Positions 16,710 through 24,544 of a stretch of 33,264 nt of DNA are shown here, one piece after another. The notes beneath the pieces are model-generated. The model was not told the DNA's origin. It searched no databases and worked only from the letters and a program-made list of their open reading frames with translations. Source of the stretch: Muribaculaceae bacterium (lineage in GTDB: Bacteria > Bacteroidota > Bacteroidia > Bacteroidales > Muribaculaceae); NCBI GenBank assembly GCA_023667285.1, contig JAMPAK010000001.1, positions 1,141,482-1,174,745 of the forward strand. Direction: 5' to 3'. Position 1 is the first letter of the stretch; the number at the start of each line of letters is the position of its first letter. Position numbers and translations under genes: made by a program.

Positions 16710-17888
16710 ATGTCGCTAGCCACCCCTTTAGAACAACCTTGCGCCACTGAAACAGCCAGGCGCCGCTTCTCGATAGGGTTGCCCAAGTGTGAGGACCCTG
16801 CCGAGCGCCGCTTCCCACTCACCCCTGAGGGTGCCGCCCAGTTGATAGAGCGCGGGTATACGGTGAGGATGGAGGAGGATGCTGCCTCTGTAATCCATTA
16901 CCCAGACCTGTCATATATGAAGGTTGGTGTCGACGTCTGTAGCCGGGCTGAGGCTCTGGGGTGTGACATTGTGCTTTATCCAGCTACACTATCCCCATTT
17001 GACGCCAAGAGGATGCGCCGTGGGTCGATGCTTCTGACGCTGCTCGAGCCTGCGTGTCGCGACGTGAAGACTCTAGCCGAACTACTTAAGCGCCATGTCA
17101 TCACTGTGGCTCTCGACCTTATAGAGGATAGCCGCGGCAACACGCCGTTTGCCGATATCCTCGCAGAGATAGATGGCCGTGCCTCTGTGGCCATAGCCTC
17201 ATCTCTGCTCGCGGATGCGGTGAGGGGTAAGGGCATTCTGCTGGGAGGGGTGGCCGGGATTGTCCCGTGTGAGGTGGTGATTGTTGGCTCGGGGATAGCA
17301 GCCTGTGCGGCGGCGCGCTCGGCCATGGGGCTGGGGGCGACTGTGAGGATGTTTGACAATGATGTCTATTCACTGCGCCGGGCATCGCAGGAACTGGGTG
17401 CATGGGTCATCACCTCGTCCCTTCATCCGCGCACACTTGCCGGAGCGCTCCGGTCGGCCGATGTGGTGGTGGTCACCCCGACATATGAGCCTTTCACCCT
17501 GAGTTCGGAAATCGTGTCGACAATGAAAAAGGGGGTATTGACATTTGATCTGACCCCATGCTCTGACGGGTCTGCCCTTCGCTCGATGTCGCCCGTCGAT
17601 CTTGCCATGGCGTCAGCCATCGAGAGTTCGGCACGTCTCTCCAACCGCATTTGCTTCACACACGTGGGGAGCGCAGTGGCGCGCACGGCGGCTATGGCCC
17701 TTAGCAATACTCTCCTCACTTTCCTTGGATCGCTCGCGCCCGACGACACTCCACGGTCGGCACTCAAACTTCCGGCCGGAATGCAGAAGGGCGCGCTGAC
17801 ATTTTTCGGCAAGGCTGTGCATCAGCGTGTGGCTGAACTGCTTGGTGTCAGAATTGTAGATATAGCAATCTATCTTTCACTGTCATAG
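16710..17888 (+). CDS. Alanine dehydrogenase/PntA-like protein, active site altered
   Basis: A 392-aa full-length protein of the alanine dehydrogenase/transhydrogenase-alpha fold. The N-terminal catalytic domain keeps the substrate-binding region RRFPLTPEGAAQLIERGY (33-50) and the Rossmann domain has VVIVGSGIAACAAARSA with GSG at 193-195 and an acidic end of the second strand (FDND). However the strand that should carry the pyruvate-binding Lys (K75 in Mycobacterium AlaDH, in LLLKVKEP) reads IVLYPATLSP, and the place of catalytic His (TFLHLA) reads TLLEPA. It may therefore bind NAD but catalyse another reaction or be regulatory. There is no pntB nearby. It lies between aroK and rnhA with 14- and 5-bp gaps, so they are probably cotranscribed. 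Confidence 0.75.
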   Translation: MSLATPLEQPCATETARRRFSIGLPKCEDPAERRFPLTPEGAAQLIERGYTVRMEEDAASVIHYPDLSYMKVGVDVCSRAEALGCDIVLYPATLSPFDAKRMRRGSMLLTLLEPACRDVKTLAELLKRHVITVALDLIEDSRGNTPFADILAEIDGRASVAIASSLLADAVRGKGILLGGVAGIVPCEVVIVGSGIAACAAARSAMGLGATVRMFDNDVYSLRRASQELGAWVITSSLHPRTLAGALRSADVVVVTPTYEPFTLSSEIVSTMKKGVLTFDLTPCSDGSALRSMSPVDLAMASAIESSARLSNRICFTHVGSAVARTAAMALSNTLLTFLGSLAPDDTPRSALKLPAGMQKGALTFFGKAVHQRVAELLGVRIVDIAIYLSLS

Positions 17889-17893
17889 AAGGA

Positions 17894-18532
17894 ATGGGCA
17901 AGAAGTTTTATGTTGTATGGGAGGGTAGAGCCACGGGGGTGTTTGATTCGTGGGAGGAGTGTAAACTCTATACTGAGAACTATCCTGGAGCAAAATATAA
18001 GTCGTTCCCGTCGCAGGAAGCGGCTGTCCAGGCATTTCGCGGCAATCCGTCTGAGCAGATGGACCTTCTGAAGTCCATTGCCTCCTATGCGCCTCCTGTT
18101 GCATCATATGATTCCTTCCCTGAGATCCTTCAAGACTCATTGGCGGTGGATGCCGCATGTGCCAGAAACCCTGGGCCGGTGGAGTATAGGGGGGTGTGGG
18201 TGCGCACAGGCCAGACCATCTTCCATGCAGGCCCCTTTGAGGGTGGCACTAACAATATTGGCGAGTTTCTTGCCCTTGTTCATGGCCTGGCTCTATTGAA
18301 GCAACAGGGACGCCACACCACACCTATATATACTGACTCGCTGACAGCCCGCGCTTGGGTCAGAAACCGCAAGGTGAAGACAACCCTGCAGCGCACACCT
18401 GAGAATGAGCCGCTGTTTGAGATGATGGAGCGTGCGCTCGCTTGGCTGGATCGCAATACATATGCAAATCCCATCCTGACATGGAACACTCCGGCATGGG
18501 GTGAGATTCCAGCAGACTTCGGACGGAAGTGA
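17894..18532 (+). CDS. rnhA: Ribonuclease H1 with N-terminal viroplasmin domain
   Basis: Degrades the RNA strand of RNA-DNA hybrids, such as Okazaki primers and R-loops. The 212-aa protein starts with the hybrid-binding or viroplasmin (caulimovirus-type) module (about 2-48, KKFYVVWEGRATGVFDSWEEC), then a linker (50-80), then the catalytic domain with the four carboxylates D86 (AVDAAC), E124 (NNIGEFLA), D148 (YTDS) and D208 (PADFGRK). This two-domain layout is common in eukaryotes and in many bacteria. It ends the aroK operon at a strong terminator shared with rplT. Confidence 0.93.
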   Translation: MGKKFYVVWEGRATGVFDSWEECKLYTENYPGAKYKSFPSQEAAVQAFRGNPSEQMDLLKSIASYAPPVASYDSFPEILQDSLAVDAACARNPGPVEYRGVWVRTGQTIFHAGPFEGGTNNIGEFLALVHGLALLKQQGRHTTPIYTDSLTARAWVRNRKVKTTLQRTPENEPLFEMMERALAWLDRNTYANPILTWNTPAWGEIPADFGRK

Positions 18533-18559
18533 GTGGAAACAGTCAAGAATATGAAGAGA

Positions 18560-18603
18560 CAATAAAAAGGTTCCTTCCCGGCTGGGAAAGAACCTTTTTA
18601 TTG
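18560..18603. terminator. Bidirectional terminator between rnhA and rplT
   Basis: A 14-bp outer stem (18560-18573 with 18590-18603) contains A-rich and T-rich arms, and an inner TTCCC/GGGAA stem closes a 4-nt loop. A-rich on one side and T-rich on the other, it works for both the rnhA and the rplT transcripts. Confidence 0.9.
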
Positions 18604-18622
18604 TTGAGGTGATGAGTTGGCC

Positions 18623-18973
18623 TTAGGCGTTCTTCACTTTCTCAACCACAGCCTTGAAAGCGGCAGGGTTGTTGAGGGCGAGGTCGGCGAGAACCTTGCG
18701 GTTGATCTCGATACCTGCCTTGTGGATGAGACCCATGAGCTTGCTGTAGCTGAGGTCCTCGAGGCGGGCAGCAGCGTTGATGCGCTGGATCCAGAGGGCG
18801 CGGAAGTTGTGCTTCTTGTCCTTGCGGTCGCGGTAAGCGTAGGTGAGACCCTTCTCCCATGTGTTCTTTGCTACGGTCCAGACGTTGCGGCGGCAACCGA
18901 AGTAGCCACGGGTGAGTTTGAGGATTTTTTTGCGGCGAGCCCTTGAGGCTACGTGGTTTACTGATCTTGGCAT
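18623..18973 (-). CDS. rplT: 50S ribosomal protein L20
   Basis: L20 binds 23S rRNA early in large-subunit assembly. The 116-aa product has the standard start [19 protein letters not shown], the basic [25 protein letters not shown] core and the C-terminal [14 protein letters not shown]. It is the last gene of the thrS-infC-rpmI-rplT unit and ends at the shared terminator. In other bacteria L20 also represses rpmI-rplT translation; a candidate regulatory hairpin is present upstream of rpmI. Confidence 0.98.
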   Translation of the reverse strand: MPRSVNHVASRARRKKILKLTRGYFGCRRNVWTVAKNTWEKGLTYAYRDRKDKKHNFRALWIQRINAAARLEDLSYSKLMGLIHKAGIEINRKVLADLALNNPAAFKAVVEKVKNA

Positions 18974-19097
18974 TTTTTGAATTTGTTGTGGGTGTCAGCG
19001 GCGTCCCTTCAGCGATGAGGGGTTGTGCGCTTAGGGCTGAGCATCCGGTTAAGACGAATTGAAATCTGCTTAGAGAGTTTTTGAGGGTTGTGGATCC

Positions 19098-19295
19098 TTA
19101 CTTGAGGGCAAGAAGTTCCTTGACAGCGCTCTTGTCAGGGGTGCTGACAAGCCCGAAGTGGGTGAGGTTGCGTTTCTGCTTCTTTGTCTTCTTGGTCAGG
19201 ATGTGACTCTTGTAGGCATGTTTTCTCTTGATTTGTCCTGATCCGGTAAGGGCGAACCTCTTTTTGGCACCGGAATTAGTCTTAATCTTAGGCAT
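19098..19295 (-). CDS. rpmI: 50S ribosomal protein L35
   Basis: A 65-aa very basic protein with the standard start [20 protein letters not shown] and the [21 protein letters not shown] block. It is a late-assembly large-subunit component. It lies between infC and rplT, with an upstream gap of 98 bp that holds a GC-rich hairpin and a downstream gap of 124 bp. Confidence 0.97.
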   Translation of the reverse strand: MPKIKTNSGAKKRFALTGSGQIKRKHAYKSHILTKKTKKQKRNLTHFGLVSTPDKSAVKELLALK

Positions 19296-19331
19296 TTGGT
19301 GGATTGGGTTATGAAATTGATTTAATTCGTG

Positions 19332-19363
19332 GCCCGGCCGGGCGATCAGTTGTGGCGCCCGGC
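19332..19363 (-). promoter_or_regulatory. GC-rich hairpin in infC-rpmI gap
   Basis: GCCGGGCG (19337-19344) pairs with CGCCCGGC (19356-19363) over an 11-nt loop. The left arm is also part of the perfect 12-bp palindrome 19332-19343, which can fold on itself, so two folds compete. This is where L20 binds to regulate its own operon in E. coli, so autoregulation or processing is plausible but unproven. Confidence 0.5.
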
Positions 19364-19393
19364 GCGGAGCTCTTGGTTAGTCTGAGTGTCGGC

Positions 19394-19987
19394 TCATTTC
19401 TTTTTGGGTGAGAGCATGATGGTCATGCGTTTTCCCTCGAGAATGGGCATCTGGTCAACCTTGCCATACTCCTCAAGGTCGTTGGCGAATCTGAGCAGAA
19501 GCACCTCGCCCTGCTCTTTGAAGAGGATGGAGCGACCTTTGAAGAAGACGTAGGCCTTCACCTTGGCGCCTTCCTGGAGGAACCCTATGGCATGCTTGAG
19601 CTTGAAGTTGTAGTCGTGGTCGTCAGTCTGGGGACCGAAACGTATCTCCTTGACAACAACCTTTGTCGACTTGGCCTTCTGTTCCTTCTGACGCTTCTTC
19701 TGCTGATAGAGGAACTTCTGGTAGTCAAGGATCTTGCACACCGGGGGCTCAGCCGTGGGCGAGATTTCGACGAGGTCGAGTTCCTGCTCCTGTGCGAGCC
19801 TTAACGCCTCCTGGATGGAGTAGATGCCGGCTTCGACATTGTCGCCCACAAGACGCACCTCACGTGCGCGGATGCGCTCATTGGTTGCATGGGGGTCTTT
19901 GTCACGTGGATTTGCGACGAAAGGACGGCGTGGTCCGTTGGTGCCTGCGGGGCGTGGTGGACGCGGGTGGAAGGGTTTTTTCTCCAT
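19394..19987 (-). CDS. infC: Translation initiation factor IF-3
   Basis: IF-3 binds the 30S subunit and checks start-codon and initiator-tRNA pairing. The 197-aa product has an extra basic, Pro/Arg-rich N-terminal tail (about 1-33), then the standard N domain ([23 protein letters not shown]), the Lys-rich linker helix ([13 protein letters not shown]) and the C domain ([22 protein letters not shown]). The start is a normal ATG here, not the rare AUU of E. coli infC. The tail is longer than the enterobacterial form. Confidence 0.97.
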   Translation of the reverse strand: MEKKPFHPRPPRPAGTNGPRRPFVANPRDKDPHATNERIRAREVRLVGDNVEAGIYSIQEALRLAQEQELDLVEISPTAEPPVCKILDYQKFLYQQKKRQKEQKAKSTKVVVKEIRFGPQTDDHDYNFKLKHAIGFLQEGAKVKAYVFFKGRSILFKEQGEVLLLRFANDLEEYGKVDQMPILEGKRMTIMLSPKKK

Positions 19988-20012
19988 TCAGAGGGTGTTG
20001 GGTTGTTTTTTA

Positions 20013-21956
20013 TCAGTGGTTGATCATTTCATTGACCTCTTGGGTCAATTCGGCTGCAAAGTTAGCAATTTTCATCGAACCTTTGTCACCTTCGCCCTGT
20101 TTTCTTACAGAAACTTCGCCATTTTCAGCTTCTTTTTCGCCAACAATGAGCATATAGGGGATTCTCTTTAGCTCGTTGTCGCGGATTTTGCGGCCGATTT
20201 TCTCGTTGCGGTCATCGATGCTGACGCGGATGTCCGCAGCCTCGAGCTCGGCTGCAACCTTGGCTGCATAGTCGTTGAATTTCTCAGAAATGGGGAGGAT
20301 GACCACCTGCTCAGGCGCGAGCCAGAGGGGGAAGCGGCCGGCGGTATGTTCGAGAAGCACTGCGACGAATCGTTCCATCGAGCCGAATGGGGCACGGTGG
20401 ATCATGACGGGACGATGCTTCTGGTTGTCTGACCCGGTATACTCGAGCTGGAAACGCTCCGGGAGGTTGTAGTCGACCTGGATGGTGCCGAGCTGCCAGC
20501 GGCGTCCCAAAGCATCCTTCACCATGAAGTCGAGTTTGGGGCCGTAGAAGGCTGCCTCGCCCAGTTCGGTGCGGGCCTTGAGACCCTTCTCAGCACAGGC
20601 GTCGATGATGGCCTGCTCTGCCAGATGCCAATTCTCGTCTGAGCCGATGTATTTCTCCTTGTGCTCTGGGTCGCGGAGTGAGATCTGAGCCTCGAAGTTC
20701 TTGAAGTCAAGAGCCTTGAAGATATAGAAGATTATGTCCATCACCTTGAGGAACTCATCCTTGATCTGGTCAGGGGCACAATAGATATGAGCATCGTCCT
20801 GCGTAAAGCCGCGCACACGGGTCAGGCCGTGGAGCTCGCCGCTCTGCTCATAGCGATAGACGGTGCCAAACTCTGCGAGACGCAGGGGCAGGTCGCGATA
20901 TGAGCGCGGAAGCGCGCGGAAAATCTCACAGTGGTGAGGGCAGTTCATCGGCTTGAGCAGATATTCCTCTCCCTCCTCGGGGGTGTGGATGGGTTGGAAT
21001 GAGTCCTTGCCATATTTGGCGTAGTGGCCCGATGTGACATAGAGATTCTTGTTGCCGATGTGGGGGGTGATGACCTGCTGATAGCCGTAACGGCGCTGGA
21101 TCTTACGCAGGAACTGCTCCAGACGGTCTCTGAGGGCTGCGCCCTTGGGGAGCCAGAGGGGCAGGCCGGCGCCGACATTCTGCGAGAAGGCAAAGAGTTC
21201 CATCTCGCGTCCCAGTTTGCGGTGGTCGCGCTTCTTGGCTTCCTCGAGGAGGACGAGATACTCGTCGAGCATCTTCTTCTTGGGGAAGGTGATGCCATAG
21301 ACTCTGACGAGCTGGTTTCTCTTCTCGTCGCCGCGCCAGTATGCTCCGGCGAGCGATGTTATCTTGACGGCCTTTATGGGTGCGGTGTCCGGGATGTGCG
21401 GGCCGCGGCAGAGGTCTGTGAAGGCTCCCTGTGTGTATGTTGTGATGTGGCCATCCTCGAGTTCGGAGATGAGCTCGCACTTATACTCCTCGCCGCGGTC
21501 GCCGAAGAGTTTGAGGGCATCGTCCTTTGAGATGTCTGCGCGTACAATGGGCTGCTTCTCGCGGGCAAGTTCGAGCATCTTCTTCTCGATCTTCTCGAAA
21601 TCTGCAGATGTGATGGTGTGGCCGGCGGGGTCGATGTCATAGTAGAACCCGTTCTCAATGGCCGGTCCGATGCCAAACTTGACACCGGGATAGAGTTCCT
21701 GAAGGGCCTCGGCCAGAAGGTGGGCAGAGGAGTGCCAGAAGGCATGCTTGCCTTCGGGGTCATCCCATTTGAAAAGACGCAGTGAGGCGTCGGCGGTTAT
21801 CGGGCGGGTGAGGTCCCATTCCTGACCGTCGACAGAGGCGGCGAGGACATCGCGTGCGAGCTGCGACGAGAGGCTCTCGGCAATCTGGAGAGGGGTGATT
21901 CCGCTCTCGAATTCTTTAATCCCGCCGTCGGGAAATGTGATTTTGATGGTTGACAT
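20013..21956 (-). CDS. thrS: Threonyl-tRNA synthetase
   Basis: Attaches threonine to its tRNA and corrects serine mischarging. The 647-aa class II enzyme has a TGS domain (1-62), an editing domain with the HSSAH metal-binding motif at 75-79, and a catalytic core with zinc ligands C339 (MNCPHHC) and H390, class II motif 2 near 368 (VYRYEQSG) and a C-terminal anticodon-binding domain (from about 545). It heads the thrS-infC-rpmI-rplT operon, 25 bp before infC. The promoter is a perfect consensus with a hairpin at the start point. Confidence 0.98.
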   Translation of the reverse strand: MSTIKITFPDGGIKEFESGITPLQIAESLSSQLARDVLAASVDGQEWDLTRPITADASLRLFKWDDPEGKHAFWHSSAHLLAEALQELYPGVKFGIGPAIENGFYYDIDPAGHTITSADFEKIEKKMLELAREKQPIVRADISKDDALKLFGDRGEEYKCELISELEDGHITTYTQGAFTDLCRGPHIPDTAPIKAVKITSLAGAYWRGDEKRNQLVRVYGITFPKKKMLDEYLVLLEEAKKRDHRKLGREMELFAFSQNVGAGLPLWLPKGAALRDRLEQFLRKIQRRYGYQQVITPHIGNKNLYVTSGHYAKYGKDSFQPIHTPEEGEEYLLKPMNCPHHCEIFRALPRSYRDLPLRLAEFGTVYRYEQSGELHGLTRVRGFTQDDAHIYCAPDQIKDEFLKVMDIIFYIFKALDFKNFEAQISLRDPEHKEKYIGSDENWHLAEQAIIDACAEKGLKARTELGEAAFYGPKLDFMVKDALGRRWQLGTIQVDYNLPERFQLEYTGSDNQKHRPVMIHRAPFGSMERFVAVLLEHTAGRFPLWLAPEQVVILPISEKFNDYAAKVAAELEAADIRVSIDDRNEKIGRKIRDNELKRIPYMLIVGEKEAENGEVSVRKQGEGDKGSMKIANFAAELTQEVNEMINH

Positions 21957-21992
21957 TGCTGTGTTTGTTTTTGGAGGGAGCCATACAAACGA

Positions 21993-22013
21993 CCCCCTTG
22001 AGTTTCAAGGGGG
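21993..22013 (-). promoter_or_regulatory. 9-bp hairpin at the thrS transcription start
   Basis: A perfect inverted repeat, CCCCCTTGA (21993-22001) and TCAAGGGGG (22005-22013) with a 3-nt loop, directly abuts the -7 box. Depending on the exact start point it is an RNA hairpin at the 5' end, or an operator-like palindrome over the start site. Confidence 0.55.
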
Positions 22014-22045
22014 CAAAGATACGAAAAAAAGCCGTAATGTGCAAA
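22014..22045 (-). promoter_or_regulatory. Consensus promoter of thrS operon
   Basis: On the minus strand TTTG (22045-22042), 20 nt and TATCTTTG (22021-22014) match the Bacteroidetes consensus exactly. It lies just past the nucleoside phosphorylase stop codon, and the leader before the thrS ATG is about 55 nt. Confidence 0.9.
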
Positions 22046-22048
22046 TTT

Positions 22049-22921
22049 TCAGATTCTGTCGAGCACGGTGCCGATGAGGTCGTGGACTGCGGTCTTGTAG
22101 TTGGGGTTAGCCTCGGTGTTCATTCGGTTTGCTATGATGGAGCAGACTGTCATGGCTCGATGTCCCATGAGGCGGCCGAGACCCTGGAGGGGGGCTGACT
22201 CCATTTCATAGTTTGTCACCTTGTGGCCGTTATGTCGGAAGTGCTCTATGCGCTCGTTGAGGTCAGGATTGGCCAGCGGAAGACGGAGTTTACGGCCCTG
22301 CGGCCCGTAGAATCCTACGGCTGATATGGTGACTCCACGCACCATGTCGTCCTTGCCTATGAGGTCGACCAGTTCCTCATCGGCATTGACCACATAGGGC
22401 TTTGCCCAAAGAGGGTTCCAGCCCACGCTCTCGCAGAAATCGCGCTCAAACTCAAGGTCTGACACCTCGTTGCGTCCGGCATAATAGTTGAGGACGCCGT
22501 CAAAGCCGATTGATTTGCTCGCGATGACAGGTGTGCCGAGTTTCAGTTCGGGTTGCAGCGCGCCTGATGTGCCTATGCGCACAAGGGTGAGCCGGCGTTT
22601 CTTGTCGCGCACCTCACGGGTCTTGAAATCGATGTTAGCCAGTGCGTCGAGTTCGTTGATGACAATGTCGATGTTGTCAGGGCCGATACCGTGTGAAAGA
22701 CACATGATGGGCTTGCCATTGTAGGTCCCGCCTATTGTGTGGAACTCTCGTGATGAGACTTCAAACGAGGTGGTGTCAAAGAAGGATGCCACCATGTTGA
22801 CTCTGCCGGGATCGCCGACGAGGATTACGCGGTCTGTGAGTTGCTCCGGGAGCAAATGGAGGTGGAATACTGAGCCGTCGGGGTTGATGATGAGCTCAGA
22901 CTCAGGGATAATCTCTTTCAT
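22049..22921 (-). CDS. Nucleoside phosphorylase, uridine phosphorylase-like
   Basis: A 290-aa enzyme that would split nucleosides with phosphate. It has the phosphate-binding motif GDPGRV near residue 35, the RIGTSGAL strand, and a late NYEMESAPLQGL block with the ribose-binding ME pair. This is the uridine phosphorylase/purine nucleoside phosphorylase (PNP_UDP) superfamily; base specificity cannot be told from sequence alone. The ATG at 22921 is chosen over a TTG 12 codons upstream, since it gives the natural N-terminus. It lies 72 bp after dprA and probably belongs to that operon. Confidence 0.88.
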   Translation of the reverse strand: MKEIIPESELIINPDGSVFHLHLLPEQLTDRVILVGDPGRVNMVASFFDTTSFEVSSREFHTIGGTYNGKPIMCLSHGIGPDNIDIVINELDALANIDFKTREVRDKKRRLTLVRIGTSGALQPELKLGTPVIASKSIGFDGVLNYYAGRNEVSDLEFERDFCESVGWNPLWAKPYVVNADEELVDLIGKDDMVRGVTISAVGFYGPQGRKLRLPLANPDLNERIEHFRHNGHKVTNYEMESAPLQGLGRLMGHRAMTVCSIIANRMNTEANPNYKTAVHDLIGTVLDRI

Positions 22922-22993
22922 ATTCGGATGTTTTATGTTGTTGTTTTCTTGTCTCAAATTGGTTGTCGGGCAGGCGACACGTGCCTTTCTCGT

Positions 22994-24106
22994 TCAGTTG
23001 AGCCTGTAGAGGGAGCCTGGGAGGGCAAGGATTATCGAGCGAGACTCGAGGTCTATCAGTGTCGACATGATGCGGTGGACCGGTGTGTCGAGGGAGCATA
23101 GGAGGTCGGTCAGCGAAGCGTCTCCCTTGGCGCGGATCACAGCCACTATAGCCTCCTCTTCGGGGGTAAGTTCGGTGAAGAGGGCGGGCTGTGTCCCTTC
23201 CTCGCTCTTGACCGTCCACCCCATAAGGTCGATGATGTCAGTCGGAGAAGTCACAAGCCGTGCAGTGTCGCTAGCGATTAGCGAGTTGCATCCGCGAGAA
23301 TAGCGATCAGATGCACGCCCTGGGAGGGCGAACACATCGCGGGAATAGGATGAGGCTAGTTTTGCTGTGACAAGTGCACCCCCATGGATGTCAGACTCAG
23401 CCACGAGCAGACAGTCTGCCAGCCCTGCCACGATGCGGTTTCGAGCCAGGAAGTTACCGCGGTGAATATGGTCGACAGTGCGGTAGTCTGTCAGCAGCAT
23501 TCCTTCTGACCTCACCATTCTGACGGCAATGTCCCTGTGTGAGGCCGGATAGATTGTGTTCAGGCCATGGGCCAGGACTCCGACAGTGGGAACGTTGGCC
23601 TTCAACGATGCCTTGTGGGCGGCTATGTCGATACCATAGGCGAGGCCGCTGACCACCACTAGCGGGTCTGCCAGTTTGTCGGCAAGCTCGGTTATGGCAT
23701 CCTCGACAAATCCTGTGCCGTAGACTGTGGCGTGACGTGTGCCAACGATAGAGATGATACGGGCAGAGTTCAGGTCAGTGTCTCCGATGGCATAGAGCAT
23801 CAGCGGAGCGTCAGGACACTGCGCCAGCCGCTTGGGGTAGCCGGAGTCAGTGTGCCATAATGTTCTTATTGAATTACGGTTGATGAACTCCACCTCCATT
23901 GCTGCCTCGCGCACGGCCTTATGCCTGACATCGTCTGAGAGCAGACGTGAGTTCCCACCTATGACTTCGCGGAGAGCAGCCTCGGGGAGTTCAAAGAATC
24001 TTCCGACACTGCCGAGATGCTCTTCAATGAGTGTGGCTGTGTCGATGTTGATTCCTCTGAGCGACGCGAGGGCTATGTGGTGTAAGAGGGTTGTTCCGTC
24101 AGTCAT
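22994..24106 (-). CDS. dprA: DNA processing protein DprA
   Basis: DprA (Smf) loads RecA on incoming single-stranded DNA in natural transformation. The 370-aa product has an N-terminal helical domain (about 1-90, helix-hairpin-helix type), the Rossmann-like domain with VGTRHATVYG and VVSGLAYGIDIAAHKASL, the GVLAHGLNTIYPASH and NRIVAGLADCLLVAES motifs, and a C-terminal winged-helix domain (about 300-370). The Rossmann domain motifs are complete. The gene sits 33 bp after the thioesterase gene. Confidence 0.94.
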   Translation of the reverse strand: MTDGTTLLHHIALASLRGINIDTATLIEEHLGSVGRFFELPEAALREVIGGNSRLLSDDVRHKAVREAAMEVEFINRNSIRTLWHTDSGYPKRLAQCPDAPLMLYAIGDTDLNSARIISIVGTRHATVYGTGFVEDAITELADKLADPLVVVSGLAYGIDIAAHKASLKANVPTVGVLAHGLNTIYPASHRDIAVRMVRSEGMLLTDYRTVDHIHRGNFLARNRIVAGLADCLLVAESDIHGGALVTAKLASSYSRDVFALPGRASDRYSRGCNSLIASDTARLVTSPTDIIDLMGWTVKSEEGTQPALFTELTPEEEAIVAVIRAKGDASLTDLLCSLDTPVHRIMSTLIDLESRSIILALPGSLYRLN

Positions 24107-24139
24107 GGTGGGTGTGGGGTAGAAGAGGGGGAGAGGAGG

Positions 24140-24529
24140 TCAGTCTGAGATTTTCAGCATCTCAGCGGCTCTGTCGCCACGGCTCAGATGTCCATGGTCA
24201 AGAATCACTACCGTAACAGTGGCATGAACCACATGCGCGCCGGTGGTGGCATTGTAAATGTCCTGGACAAACAGGAATCTAGGGCCTCGCCGCTCAACGG
24301 TTAGGCGCGAGTCCATGATGTCGTCCATAGTGAGAGACTCAAGATACTCAATCTCAATCTTTCGCACTACCGGGTCGAGTCCTTCGCGCTGCATGGCACG
24401 AAAGGATGTCCCGCGGTCCTCGCAGAAGTCATGGCGAGTGATTTCGAGATAATGGAGATAGTTGGCATTGTTGACGATGCCCTGAGAGTCAGTCTCGTAG
24501 TCGCGTACTTTTATTCGGGTTGAAAACAT
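24140..24529 (-). CDS. Acyl-CoA thioesterase, 4HBT hotdog fold (YbgC-like)
   Basis: A 129-aa hotdog-fold thioesterase that hydrolyses short acyl-CoA esters. The 4-hydroxybenzoyl-CoA thioesterase-type motif is present (VRDYETDSQGIVNNANYLHYLE), with the catalytic Asp14. It lies 15 bp after the acyl-CoA synthetase gene and 33 bp before dprA, so synthetase and thioesterase are likely expressed together. In the YbgC branch the enzyme acts near the Tol-Pal envelope system, but the substrate here is unknown. Confidence 0.88.
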   Translation of the reverse strand: MFSTRIKVRDYETDSQGIVNNANYLHYLEITRHDFCEDRGTSFRAMQREGLDPVVRKIEIEYLESLTMDDIMDSRLTVERRGPRFLFVQDIYNATTGAHVVHATVTVVILDHGHLSRGDRAAEMLKISD

Positions 24530-24544
24530 CGGTCGTGAGTGACA

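Noticed and set aside
16710-17888. Alanine-dehydrogenase-like gene as a pseudogene
   Set aside because: The frame is intact, full length and in a tight operon; altered residues alone do not show decay.
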